From: Pseudomonas sp. H3(2019)
GTDB lineage: Bacteria; Pseudomonadota; Gammaproteobacteria; Pseudomonadales; Pseudomonadaceae
Assembly (NCBI RefSeq): GCF_007713465.1
Contig: NZ_VMSG01000016.1
Span: 62,001 to 126,000 of the forward strand
Direction: 5' to 3'
DNA: 64,000 nt
The notes under the pieces are model-generated. The model saw only the letters and a program-made list of their open reading frames with translations, did not search any database and had not been told where the DNA came from. A program made the position numbers and the translations under genes. Below, one piece after another: positions 43,046 to 51,120 of the stretch. The number at the start of each line of letters is the position of its first letter. Position 1 is the stretch's first letter.

Positions 43046-43996
43046 TTAAAGGGCGAACGGCAACGGCGTGCTGACGTGCTGACGCTGGGCCAGGCGCTGC
43101 TGGAACTCCATCGGGTCGTGAATCAGCACGTCCTGCCCGGCAAAGGATTCGGCGGCGATCAAGCGTGACAGCCAGAACCGCACGCAGGCTACCCGCAGCA
43201 TGGTCGGCCACAGATCAGCTTCGGCGGCGGTGAACGGACGCAGCGCGGCATAAGCCCCGAGCAATGCCCTCGCCCGCGGGCCGTCAATCAAGCCGTCTTC
43301 GTCCGAGCACCAGTCATTCAGGGCAATCGCCACGTCGTAGAGCATCGGGCCTGAGCAGGCGTTGTAGAAGTCGATCAGCCCGGTCAGGTGCGTGCCTTCG
43401 AACATCGCGTTGTCGCGGAACAGGTCGGCGTGGATGTTGGCCCGAGGCAGCGCCAGAATTTTGGTTTTTTGCTCAGTAATTTCGTTCAAGGCGCGTTGCA
43501 GCAGATTGCTTTGCGCGGCATTCAGGTGCGACAGCAGCTGCGTGCCTTCTTCGAGCATCCAGTCGAGGCCGCGATCGGTCTTGCGCTTGATCAGGTTGTC
43601 TTTGGTTGCCAGATGCAGATGCCCCAGCAACTCACCGACTTGCGCGCAATGCTGTGCGTTGGCTTCCTTGATGTGCTTGCCAGCCAGTCGTGGCTGCAGC
43701 AGTGCAGGCTTGCCGGCCAATTCGCGCAGGGCGATGCCGTCGGTGGTGCGCAACGCATAGGGCACCGGCAAGTTGGCGTCGTGCAGCACGTCGAGCAGCT
43801 CGATAAAGAACGGCATCTCCTGCACGGGGCCGCGCTCAACCAGGGTCAGGACAAACTCGCCCTGCTCCAGGCTGATGAAGAAATTGGTGTTTTCGCTACC
43901 CGCGGCAATCCCCTGGAAATCAAGCAGGCGGCCGAGCCCATAAGGGGCGAGAAAGGTTTCCAGCTCGGGCCGAGCCAGGGGGGTGAACACAGACAT
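43046..43996 (-). CDS. thrB: Homoserine kinase (APH-fold type)
   Basis: Phosphorylates homoserine for threonine synthesis. The 316-residue protein is of the ThrB type with an aminoglycoside-phosphotransferase fold. The catalytic loop is NIHADLFRDN and the metal-binding region is GLIDFYNAC; a nucleotide-binding region is near GSENTNFF. It is thus unrelated to the GHMP-type ThrB of E. coli. It is followed upstream by the DUF2782 gene on the same strand. Confidence 0.93.
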   Translation of the reverse strand: MSVFTPLARPELETFLAPYGLGRLLDFQGIAAGSENTNFFISLEQGEFVLTLVERGPVQEMPFFIELLDVLHDANLPVPYALRTTDGIALRELAGKPALLQPRLAGKHIKEANAQHCAQVGELLGHLHLATKDNLIKRKTDRGLDWMLEEGTQLLSHLNAAQSNLLQRALNEITEQKTKILALPRANIHADLFRDNAMFEGTHLTGLIDFYNACSGPMLYDVAIALNDWCSDEDGLIDGPRARALLGAYAALRPFTAAEADLWPTMLRVACVRFWLSRLIAAESFAGQDVLIHDPMEFQQRLAQRQHVSTPLPFAL

Positions 43997-44056
43997 GGTT
44001 AAAAACTGCTCAGTTCGGGCGCTGCGGTTGAGCCAGCGCCGATTAAAGTTAAGAAA

Positions 44057-44347
44057 CTACTTCCACGTAAAAATTTCCCACGCCGGAATCAGCATATTCG
44101 GCTGATCCGAGCGGATATAGTTTGCCTCCGTTCCGTCCGCACGTATCAGAAAGTACGGTTTTCCACCCTTCGGTGTGACCTTGATCGCGTACACGAAGCC
44201 GTTCTGGCGGTACTCCTGAATGACTTTGTCGCCTTCAGTGTGGATGGTGACTTCCGGTTCCGGCGTCGGTGCATCATTGGCTGCCATGACGGCCAGTGGA
44301 GTGATTGCAAAGAAGCCAGCCAGCAACAGGCGATTGAGTGAGCGCAT
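44057..44347 (-). CDS. DUF2782 exported small protein
   Basis: A 96-residue precursor with a signal peptide ending near VMA-A (residue 22). The mature domain is short and beta-rich, with RQNGFVYAIKVTPKGGKPYF and a C-terminal PAWEIFTWK. It has no known function. It lies 60 nt upstream of thrB on the same strand and divergent from polA. The gene order polA / DUF2782 / thrB is conserved in Pseudomonas. Confidence 0.88.
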   Translation of the reverse strand: MRSLNRLLLAGFFAITPLAVMAANDAPTPEPEVTIHTEGDKVIQEYRQNGFVYAIKVTPKGGKPYFLIRADGTEANYIRSDQPNMLIPAWEIFTWK

Positions 44348-44421
44348 GATAACCTTGTCCCTTTGTCGTCAACGGTCCCGCTATTCTAGCGCCGGACCCG
44401 CCGAAAAGGTTGATCCTGCTC

Positions 44422-47193
44422 ATGAGCCAAGCCCCCCTCGTCCTGGTGGACGGTTCTTCTTACCTGTACCGCGCCTTTCACGCGCTACCACCGTTGACCA
44501 CGTCCAAAGGCCTGCCGACCGGCGCGGTCAAGGGCGTGCTGAACATGCTCAAGAGTCTGCGCAAGCAGTACCCGGACAGCCCGTTCGCCGTGGTATTCGA
44601 CGCCAAGGGCGGGACATTTCGCGATGACCTGTACGCCGAATACAAAGCCAACCGCCCCAGCATGCCCGATGACATGCGTGTACAGATCGAGCCATTGCAT
44701 GCGAGCGTGATCGCCCTGGGCTTTCCGTTGCTGTGTGTCGATGGCGTTGAGGCCGACGACGTGATCGGCACGCTGGCCCGCAGCAGCGCGGCCGCTGACC
44801 GTCCGGTGGTGATCTCCACAGGCGACAAGGACATGGCGCAGTTGGTCGACGGGCACATTACCTTGGTCAATACCATGACCGGTAGCGCGATGGATGTGGC
44901 TGGCGTGAAGGAGAAATTCGGCGTCGCTCCCGAGCAGATCATCGATTACCTGGCATTGATGGGCGATTCCTCCGACAACATTCCAGGCGTTCCGGGCATT
45001 GGCCCAAAGACGGCGTCTGGCCTGCTGGTGGGTGTGAACGGTGGCCTGACCGAGCTCTATGCGCAACTCGATATCGTGCCGACGTTGCCGATTCGTGGTG
45101 CTAAAACGCTGCCGGCCAAGCTTGAAGAGCACAAGGAAATGGCGTTCCTTTCCTATCAACTGGCAACCATCAAGGTCGATGTGCCGCTGGACATTGGTCT
45201 CGACGACTTGCACCTGCGTGAGCCGGACCGTGAAAAGCTCGCCGAGCTCTATACCCTGCTCGAGTTCAAGAGCTGGTTCGAGGAAGTTCAGCGTGATGCC
45301 AAGCGAGCGGGCCAGGAAGTGGTCGCGGCGGTTGAAGAGGCCGTGACCGGCGACGATGGGCCCCAGTACACCACGGTCCTCACCCAGGCAGATTTCGACG
45401 TCTGGCTGAAGAAGCTGCAAAACGCCACGCTGTTCGCCTTCGATACCGAAACCACGGGCGTCGACGCGCAGCAAGCGCAACTTGTCGGGCTGTCGTTCGC
45501 GGTGCAGGCCAACGAAGCAGCCTACATTCCGTTGACCCATTCCTACATGGGCGTGCCGGATCAACTGGATCGCGACACCGTGTTGCGCGCGCTGAAGCCG
45601 ATTCTGGAAGACCCGAGCAAACTCAAGGTCGGCCAGCACGCCAAGTTCGACATGAACATCCTGGCCAACTGCGCCATTGGTGGTGATCAGAGCTGCGGCA
45701 TCGTGGTGCAAGGCATCGCCTTCGACACCATGCTCGAGTCCTACGTGCTGGATTCCACCGCGACCCGTCACGACATGGACAGCCTGGCGCTCAAGTATTT
45801 GGGCTACACCACCACCAGCTTCCAGGACATCGCGGGCAAGGGCGTCAAGCAACTGACCTTCGATCAGATTTCGCTGGAGCTGGCCGGGCCATACGCCGCC
45901 GAAGACGCCGATGTGACGCTGCGTCTGCATCAGACCTTGCATGAAAAACTCGACGCCATTCCAAGCCTGAGCAAAGTCCTCAGCGAAATCGAGATGCCGC
46001 TGGTGCCGGTGTTGGCGCGTATCGAGCGCCAGGGCGCGTTGGTCGATGCCAATCTGCTGGGCATCCAGAGCGTTGAACTGGGCGACAAGCTGGTTGAGCT
46101 GGAGCGTGAGGCGTTCGCCATTGCCGGTGAAGAGTTCAATCTCGGTTCGCCGAAGCAATTGGGCGTGATCCTGTACGAAAAACTCGGGCTGCCGATTCTC
46201 AGCAAAACTGCCAAGGGTCAGGCTTCGACCGCCGAAGCGGTACTGGCGGAACTGGCCGAGCAGGATTACCCGCTGCCCAAGGTGCTGATGCAGTACCGTT
46301 CCTTGAGCAAGCTGAAAAGCACCTACACCGACCGTCTGCCCGAGCAGATCAACCCTCGCACCGGGCGGATTCATACGTCCTACCATCAAGCGGTGGCAGC
46401 GACCGGTCGCTTGTCTTCCAGTGATCCAAACCTGCAGAACATTCCGATTCGTACTGCCGAAGGTCGACGGATACGTCAGGCGTTCGTTGCGCCCAAAGGC
46501 TACAAGCTGTTGGCGGCGGACTATTCGCAGATCGAACTGCGGATCATGGCCCATCTGGCCAAGGACGAAGGGCTGTTGCACGCGTTCCGCAACGACCTCG
46601 ACGTGCACAAAGCCACTGCTGCCGAGGTGTTCGGGGTTGAACTGGCGGACGTCACCACCGATCAGCGGCGTAGCGCCAAGGCGATCAACTTCGGCCTGAT
46701 CTACGGCATGAGCGCGTTTGGCCTGGCCAAGCAGATCGGCGTCGACCGTAAACAGTCCCAAGCCTATATCGACCGTTATTTCGCCCGCTATCCGGGCGTG
46801 CTCGAGTACATGGAGCGCACCCGCGCTCAGGCGGCCGAGCAGGGTTTCGTCGAAACCATATTCGGTCGTCGCCTGTACCTGCCGGACATCAACGCGAAAA
46901 ACCCGGCCCTGCGCAAAGGCGCCGAGCGCACGGCGATCAACGCGCCAATGCAAGGCACTGCGGCGGATATCATCAAGAAGGCCATGGTGGCGGTGGATAA
47001 CTGGCTGACGGCGTCAGGTCTGGACGCCAAAGTGATTCTGCAGGTGCACGATGAATTGGTACTTGAGGTTCGCGAAGACCTGGTCGATCGGGTTCGTGAG
47101 GAAATTCGCGCTCACATGAGCGGCGCAGCGACCCTGGATGTACCACTTTTGGTGGAAGTCGGCGTTGGAAACAACTGGGATGAGGCGCATTAA
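44422..47193 (+). CDS. polA: DNA polymerase I
   Basis: A 923-residue repair and Okazaki-fragment polymerase. Three domains are visible: a 5'-3' exonuclease (residues ~1-290, with KGGTFRDDLYAEYKANRP and VEADDVIGTLA), a 3'-5' proofreading exonuclease with intact DTETTG near residue 344, and a family A polymerase ending in DYSQIELRIMAH and QVHDELVLEV. The start at MSQAPLVLVDGS is the family start; a TTG four codons earlier is also open. A GC hairpin and an sRNA gene follow. Confidence 0.98.
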   Translation: MSQAPLVLVDGSSYLYRAFHALPPLTTSKGLPTGAVKGVLNMLKSLRKQYPDSPFAVVFDAKGGTFRDDLYAEYKANRPSMPDDMRVQIEPLHASVIALGFPLLCVDGVEADDVIGTLARSSAAADRPVVISTGDKDMAQLVDGHITLVNTMTGSAMDVAGVKEKFGVAPEQIIDYLALMGDSSDNIPGVPGIGPKTASGLLVGVNGGLTELYAQLDIVPTLPIRGAKTLPAKLEEHKEMAFLSYQLATIKVDVPLDIGLDDLHLREPDREKLAELYTLLEFKSWFEEVQRDAKRAGQEVVAAVEEAVTGDDGPQYTTVLTQADFDVWLKKLQNATLFAFDTETTGVDAQQAQLVGLSFAVQANEAAYIPLTHSYMGVPDQLDRDTVLRALKPILEDPSKLKVGQHAKFDMNILANCAIGGDQSCGIVVQGIAFDTMLESYVLDSTATRHDMDSLALKYLGYTTTSFQDIAGKGVKQLTFDQISLELAGPYAAEDADVTLRLHQTLHEKLDAIPSLSKVLSEIEMPLVPVLARIERQGALVDANLLGIQSVELGDKLVELEREAFAIAGEEFNLGSPKQLGVILYEKLGLPILSKTAKGQASTAEAVLAELAEQDYPLPKVLMQYRSLSKLKSTYTDRLPEQINPRTGRIHTSYHQAVAATGRLSSSDPNLQNIPIRTAEGRRIRQAFVAPKGYKLLAADYSQIELRIMAHLAKDEGLLHAFRNDLDVHKATAAEVFGVELADVTTDQRRSAKAINFGLIYGMSAFGLAKQIGVDRKQSQAYIDRYFARYPGVLEYMERTRAQAAEQGFVETIFGRRLYLPDINAKNPALRKGAERTAINAPMQGTAADIIKKAMVAVDNWLTASGLDAKVILQVHDELVLEVREDLVDRVREEIRAHMSGAATLDVPLLVEVGVGNNWDEAH

Positions 47194-47211
47194 GCCGGTT
47201 TGAGGCGAACT

Positions 47212-47234
47212 TGCCGCGACCTGGTGTCGCGGCA
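47212..47234 (+). terminator. Hairpin after polA
   Basis: TGCCGCGAC CTGGT GTCGCGGCA, a perfect nine-pair stem 19 nt after the polA stop. No T-run follows, so it may stabilise the 3' end or act with Rho. Confidence 0.6.
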
Positions 47235-47304
47235 GATGGCTGGCGAAGGGCTCTTAGTTCGGAAAATTCTTGGGGTTATTCCCAATAGGTTTTGAAATTA
47301 ACCG

Positions 47305-47332
47305 GAACTAAATCCGTGAACCGCCACTCAGA
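47305..47332 (+). promoter_or_regulatory. Sigma-22 (AlgU/RpoE)-type promoter
   Basis: GAACTA, 17 bp, then TCAGA. This resembles the AlgU consensus GAACTT-N16/17-TCTGA with one change in each box. A start about six bases after TCAGA falls near 47338, exactly 132 nt before the end of the T-run terminator downstream. Confidence 0.65.
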
Positions 47333-47337
47333 GTTAC

Positions 47338-47469
47338 TGAATGGGTGGTGAAGCCCTTCGATGCTCCTATGTTGTGTTAAGTGTTGGCAGATATCTGGAC
47401 CCCGCCCTAGCGGTCCGGAACTTAGACCCCGAATTACTCTCTCCCCATACGTAATTCGGGGTTTTTTTT
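47338..47469 (+). ncRNA. ersA: Candidate ErsA-type small RNA (Spot 42 position)
   Basis: There is no open frame between polA and engB, but the segment runs from an AlgU-type promoter to a strong intrinsic terminator (ACCCCGAATTAC...GTAATTCGGGGT then eight T). An internal hairpin GGACCCCGC..GCGGTCC and C-rich loops are present. In Pseudomonas this place is occupied by ErsA, an AlgU-dependent Hfq-binding sRNA of about 132 nt that controls algC and other envelope genes; in E. coli it is spf. The identity rests on position, promoter, length and terminator, not on an alignment. Confidence 0.72.
47426..47469 (+). terminator. Intrinsic terminator of the ErsA-like RNA
   Basis: A perfect 12-pair stem, ACCCCGAATTAC with GTAATTCGGGGT, encloses a 13-nt pyrimidine-rich loop and is followed by a T-run. 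The T-rich tail suits Hfq binding. Confidence 0.9.
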
Positions 47470-47474
47470 GCCCA

Positions 47475-47595
47475 AAAACTGCCTGTGGAACGGTCATGCT
47501 GCGTTAAAAACACGGCTCGAAATGCTCATTTAGGTCCCTAAACTCCGCTTTCGAGCCGTGTTTTTGCCTTGCCTGATCGTCCCACAGACAGTTTT
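47475..47595. repeat. 121-bp imperfect inverted repeat with inner hairpin
   Basis: The outer arms AAAACTGCCTGTGG and CCACAGACAGTTTT enclose partly matched sequence. An inner near-perfect stem, AAAAACACGGCTCGAAA...TTTCGAGCCGTGTTTTT, lies at about 47506-47565. It sits between the sRNA terminator and the convergent engB stop at 47621, where it could terminate engB transcripts. The two-level symmetry resembles a small non-autonomous repeat element. Confidence 0.75.
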
Positions 47596-47620
47596 CCGTA
47601 TCTCGGATATCCACAAAAGC

Positions 47621-48265
47621 TTATTGAGCTTCTGTCTCGGCACCCTTGTCGGCCAGTTCCATCCAGTTTGCCAATACAGTGTAGGCATCTTCGAGGCCCA
47701 GGCGTTTTGGCGCCGAGAACAGCTGGATGGTCACGGTTTCGCCCCAGCCTTTACGGATTTCCGCCTGAACTTTGAGCAAGGTGTTCTTCGCTGCGCCATA
47801 GGTCAGTTTGTCGGCCTTGGTCAGCAGAATATGCATCGGCATGCCGCTGGCCACGGCCCAGTCGAGCATCAGCAGGTCGAAATCGGTCATTGGATGACGG
47901 ATGTCCATCATCAGAATCAACCCCTTCAGGCTCTCGCGGCTGCCCAGATAGGCTTCCAGGTGGCGCTGCCAGTGTTGCTTCAGCGGGATGGGTACTTTTG
48001 CGTAACCGTAACCCGGCAGGTCGACCAGACGGCGTTCATCGTCTAGCTTGAAGAAGTTCAAGAGTTGCGTGCGGCCTGGTGTTTTCGAGGTGCGCGCCAG
48101 GCTGGCGTGAGTCAAGGTGTTCAGGGCGCTGGATTTGCCGGCGTTGGAACGCCCGGCGAAGGCCACTTCAAAGCCTTCGTCGTCGGGACATTGGTCGACT
48201 TTGGCGGCGCTGAGCATGAAGGTGGACTGTTGGCACAGGCCGAGGATGGGGTTCTTGAGTTGCAT
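47621..48265 (-). CDS. engB: Ribosome biogenesis GTPase (EngB/YsxC/YihA)
   Basis: A 214-residue essential GTPase of large-subunit assembly. Nucleotide motifs are G1 GRSNAGKSS, G2 region TSKTPGRTQ, G3 DLPGYGYAK and G4 TKADK. The start MQLKNPILGL is preferred; the longer frame extends into the divergent cytochrome promoter region. The position next to polA is conserved from E. coli to Pseudomonas. Confidence 0.95.
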   Translation of the reverse strand: MQLKNPILGLCQQSTFMLSAAKVDQCPDDEGFEVAFAGRSNAGKSSALNTLTHASLARTSKTPGRTQLLNFFKLDDERRLVDLPGYGYAKVPIPLKQHWQRHLEAYLGSRESLKGLILMMDIRHPMTDFDLLMLDWAVASGMPMHILLTKADKLTYGAAKNTLLKVQAEIRKGWGETVTIQLFSAPKRLGLEDAYTVLANWMELADKGAETEAQ

Positions 48266-48456
48266 GGGATTTCCGATGTGGGCGGTGCCGAGATTGGTCG
48301 CAAAGAGCAGCGTCGTTTCCGTTTCAGTGACGCCAGTATATAATGCCGCAGATTTTGTGTGCGCTTTGTCCCAGCGTAGGATGAAGTTCACGAGAGCGAT
48401 TGACCTTGATTGCGCACTAGAACGCAGCACGCTCTCAACCCTGAAAAGGTCGTTTT

Positions 48457-48747
48457 ATGACGAAATGGCTGCTAGCTGCCGGTGTCTTGATGCCGCTTTA
48501 CAGCGCTCAGGCTACACAGGATCCGGAAGCTGTGTACAACCGTGTTTGTGGAGCCTGTCATTCCGGCCAACTCCCAACGGCGCCTCAAAAGGGCGATAAG
48601 GAAGCTTGGGCGCCAAGACTGGCGCAAGGTATGGAGACGCTGGTGCAACACGTGACCCAGGGTTTCAAGGCGATGCCGCCGCGTGGTTTGTGCATGGACT
48701 GCAGTGCCGAGGATTACCGAGCAATCATCCAGTGGATGAGCGAGTGA
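48457..48747 (+). CDS. Cytochrome c5-like monohaem protein
   Basis: A 96-residue precursor with a signal peptide (about residues 1-19, ending AQA). A single haem site CGACH is followed by a methionine ligand candidate in FKAMPPRG, and an extra cysteine pair in GLCMDCSAED typical of the cytochrome c5 family. It is 46 nt upstream of the cytochrome c4 gene and probably cotranscribed, giving two periplasmic electron carriers for oxidases such as that at 27-31 kb. Confidence 0.92.
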   Translation: MTKWLLAAGVLMPLYSAQATQDPEAVYNRVCGACHSGQLPTAPQKGDKEAWAPRLAQGMETLVQHVTQGFKAMPPRGLCMDCSAEDYRAIIQWMSE

Positions 48748-48793
48748 TCCCGGTCCATAACTCTTTAACCCTTAGCCGTAGTTGGATTAGCTG

Positions 48794-49399
48794 ATGAACA
48801 AATTGATCGTGAGTCTGCTGTTGACCCTGGGGATCTCCGGCATAGCCCATGCTGCAGGCGATGCGACTGCTGGTCAGGCGAAAGCCGCAGTATGTGGCGC
48901 CTGTCATGGCCCGGACGGCAATAGCATGGCGCCAAACTTTCCAAAACTGGCGGGTCAGGGTGAGCGTTACCTGAACAAGCAACTGCACGACATCAAGTCG
49001 GGCAAGCGCACCGTTCTGGAAATGACCGGCCTGCTGACCAACCTGAGCGATCAGGACCTCGCCGACCTCGCTGCCTACTTCGCCAGCCAGAAAGGCAGCG
49101 TCGGCGCAGCAGATCCTAAAGTCGTGGCTCACGGTGAAGAGTTGTTCCGTGGCGGCAAGCTGGACCAGGGCATGCCGTCTTGCACCGGTTGCCACTCGCC
49201 TAACGGTGCGGGCAACGCCGCTGCTGCCTTCCCGCATCTGGGTGGCCAGCACGCTCAATACATCGCCAAGCAGCTGACCGATTTCCGTGAAGGTAACCGT
49301 ACCAACGACGGCGACACGAAAATCATGCAGAGCATTGCTGCAAAATTGAGCAACAAGGACATCGAAGCGGTGTCCAGCTACATTCAGGGCCTGCACTAA
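48794..49399 (+). CDS. cc4: Dihaem cytochrome c4
   Basis: A 201-residue precursor with a signal peptide cut near AHA-A (residue 20) and two homologous monohaem domains. Haem sites are CGACHG near residue 35 and CTGCHS near residue 133. Methionine ligands lie in SMAPNFP and in the second domain. Cytochrome c4 is a membrane-associated periplasmic donor to terminal oxidases. It is followed by a terminator before dsbA. Confidence 0.95.
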   Translation: MNKLIVSLLLTLGISGIAHAAGDATAGQAKAAVCGACHGPDGNSMAPNFPKLAGQGERYLNKQLHDIKSGKRTVLEMTGLLTNLSDQDLADLAAYFASQKGSVGAADPKVVAHGEELFRGGKLDQGMPSCTGCHSPNGAGNAAAAFPHLGGQHAQYIAKQLTDFREGNRTNDGDTKIMQSIAAKLSNKDIEAVSSYIQGLH

Positions 49400-49476
49400 G
49401 GTCGGTTGAGCGGGCGTTGCGCGGGGTGTTGATCTCGCGCAATGTTAACGCTCGATTAATCCTTCGATGCAAACAT

Positions 49477-49505
49477 AAAAAGGGTGGCTTAGGCTGCCCT
49501 TTTTT
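49477..49505 (+). terminator. Terminator between cc4 and dsbA
   Basis: AAAAAGGG..GGC TTAG GC..CCCTTTTT: an A/T-flanked stem with one mismatch followed by T. It is 78 nt after the cc4 stop and upstream of the dsbA promoter region. Confidence 0.75.
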
Positions 49506-49599
49506 GTGGCTGCTGCCGTTACACTAGAGCACTAATGCCCGCCATGATCTGCCAGAAAACAGGTCGCGCGAGGCGACCCAATTTGTTCAGGAGTAAAGC

Positions 49600-50229
49600 A
49601 TGCGTAATCTGATTCTCAGCGCCGCACTCGTCACTGCCAGCCTGTTTGGTATGACCGCCCAAGCTGCCGAACCGCTTGAAGCCGGTAAACAATATGTCGA
49701 ATTGGGCAGCGCCGTTCCGGTGGCTGTGCCTGGCAAGATCGAAGTCGTGGAGCTGTTCTGGTATGGCTGCCCGCACTGCTATGCATTCGAGCCGACCATC
49801 AATCCCTGGGTTGAAAAACTGCCTGCAGACGTGAACTTCGTGCGTATTCCGGCCATGTTCGGTGGTATCTGGAACGTTCACGGCCAGCTGTACATCACCC
49901 TGGAAGCGATGGGGGTGGAACACAAGGTTCACAAAGCCGTCTTCGAAGCGATCCACGGTGGCAAGAAGCTCGCTACCCCGGAAGAAATGGCTGAGTTCCT
50001 GGCCGGCGAAGGCGTCGACAAGGACAAGTTCCTGAGCACCTACAACTCGTTCGCCGTCAAAGGCAAAGTTGAAGATGCCAAGAAAAAGGCTCAGGCCTAT
50101 CAGATCTCTGGCGTACCAACCATGGTCGTGAACGGCAAATACCGCTTCGATCTGGGCACTGCCGGTGGTCCTGAAGGCACCTTGAGCGTGGCTGATCAGC
50201 TAATCGCCAAGGAGCGCGCCGCTAAGTAA
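49600..50229 (+). CDS. dsbA: Thiol:disulfide interchange protein DsbA
   Basis: A periplasmic oxidase that introduces disulfides into exported proteins. The 209-residue precursor has a signal peptide cut near AQA-A (residue 22), the active site C57-P-H-C60 and the cis-proline loop SGVPTMVV. CAGGAGTAAAGC precedes the ATG. Likely clients here include the two-cysteine DUF1161 proteins. The next gene starts 12 nt later and may be cotranscribed. Confidence 0.96.
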   Translation: MRNLILSAALVTASLFGMTAQAAEPLEAGKQYVELGSAVPVAVPGKIEVVELFWYGCPHCYAFEPTINPWVEKLPADVNFVRIPAMFGGIWNVHGQLYITLEAMGVEHKVHKAVFEAIHGGKKLATPEEMAEFLAGEGVDKDKFLSTYNSFAVKGKVEDAKKKAQAYQISGVPTMVVNGKYRFDLGTAGGPEGTLSVADQLIAKERAAK

Positions 50230-50241
50230 GCGGCGCCCGCC

Positions 50242-51120
50242 ATGCGCCGCTGGGGTACTGAACGTCTCGTTGGTCTGCATGATCCGCAGGTCAACGAGCA
50301 TCATCTGGAGTCCTCGGGCTTGCCTGCAGACAGCCGTCTGCGGTTGCTCAGTTTCAACATCCAGGTCGGTATCAGTACCGAGCGTTATCGGCATTACCTG
50401 ACCCGTAGCTGGCAGCATTTGCTGCCGCACACCGGGCGAGCGGATAACCTGCAGAAAATCGGCAATCTGCTGGGCGACTACGATCTGGTCGCTTTGCAGG
50501 AAGCCGATGGCGGCAGCCTGCGGTCGGGCTACGTCAATCAAGTCGAACACCTGGCCCAGCTCGGCGCCTTCCCCTACTGGTATCAACAACTCAATCGCAA
50601 CCTGGGCCGCCTCGCCCAGCACAGCAATGGCGTGCTCAGTCGATTGCGCCCATGGGCGATTGAAGATCATCCGCTGCCCGGGCCCAAGGGCCGTGGTGCG
50701 ATTCTTGTGCGGTTTGGCGAAGGACCGGATGCGCTGGTGGTCGTGATGATGCACCTCGCGCTGGGGGCACGCGTGCGGACGATGCAGTTGGCCTACATTC
50801 GCGAGCTGATCGGCGACTACAAGCATCAGGTGCTGATGGGCGACATGAACACCCATGCCAGTGATCTGCTGCAAACCTCTCCTCTGCGAGACCTGGGGCT
50901 GCTCGCGCCGCAAGTCGAAGCGACGTTCCCCAGCTGGCGCCCGCAACGCTGTCTTGACCATATTCTGCTCAGCCCTACGCTGACCCTCGAGCGGGTCGAA
51001 GTGCTGGCGCAACCGATTTCCGATCACCTGCCGGTCGCGGTAGAGATTCGTCTGCCGAGTTCGCTCACGGTCGACGCATTGCCCGCGTTGAGTCCTGCCC
51101 TTCGCGGAACCCCTGAATGA
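50242..51120 (+). CDS. Endonuclease/exonuclease/phosphatase family protein
   Basis: A 292-residue cytoplasmic protein with the EEP fold. Marks are RLLSFNIQVGIS (N-terminal Asn), ALQEADGG (catalytic Glu), MMHLALGAR, LMGDMNTHASD (Asp-Asn pair) and the C-terminal ISDHLPVAVEIRL (Asp-His). All catalytic positions are present. Its substrate could be DNA or a phospholipid or inositol phosphate; the family alone cannot say. It follows dsbA by 12 nt and its stop overlaps the diguanylate cyclase start by four bases. Confidence 0.88.
   Translation: MRRWGTERLVGLHDPQVNEHHLESSGLPADSRLRLLSFNIQVGISTERYRHYLTRSWQHLLPHTGRADNLQKIGNLLGDYDLVALQEADGGSLRSGYVNQVEHLAQLGAFPYWYQQLNRNLGRLAQHSNGVLSRLRPWAIEDHPLPGPKGRGAILVRFGEGPDALVVVMMHLALGARVRTMQLAYIRELIGDYKHQVLMGDMNTHASDLLQTSPLRDLGLLAPQVEATFPSWRPQRCLDHILLSPTLTLERVEVLAQPISDHLPVAVEIRLPSSLTVDALPALSPALRGTPE

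Noticed and set aside
44485..46953. An 822-codon reverse frame opposite polA
   Set aside because: High-GC shadow of polA with histidine- and arginine-rich nonsense composition and no domain.
47194..47337. A further gene between polA and the sRNA
   Set aside because: No open frame with a ribosome site; only a hairpin and promoter elements are seen.
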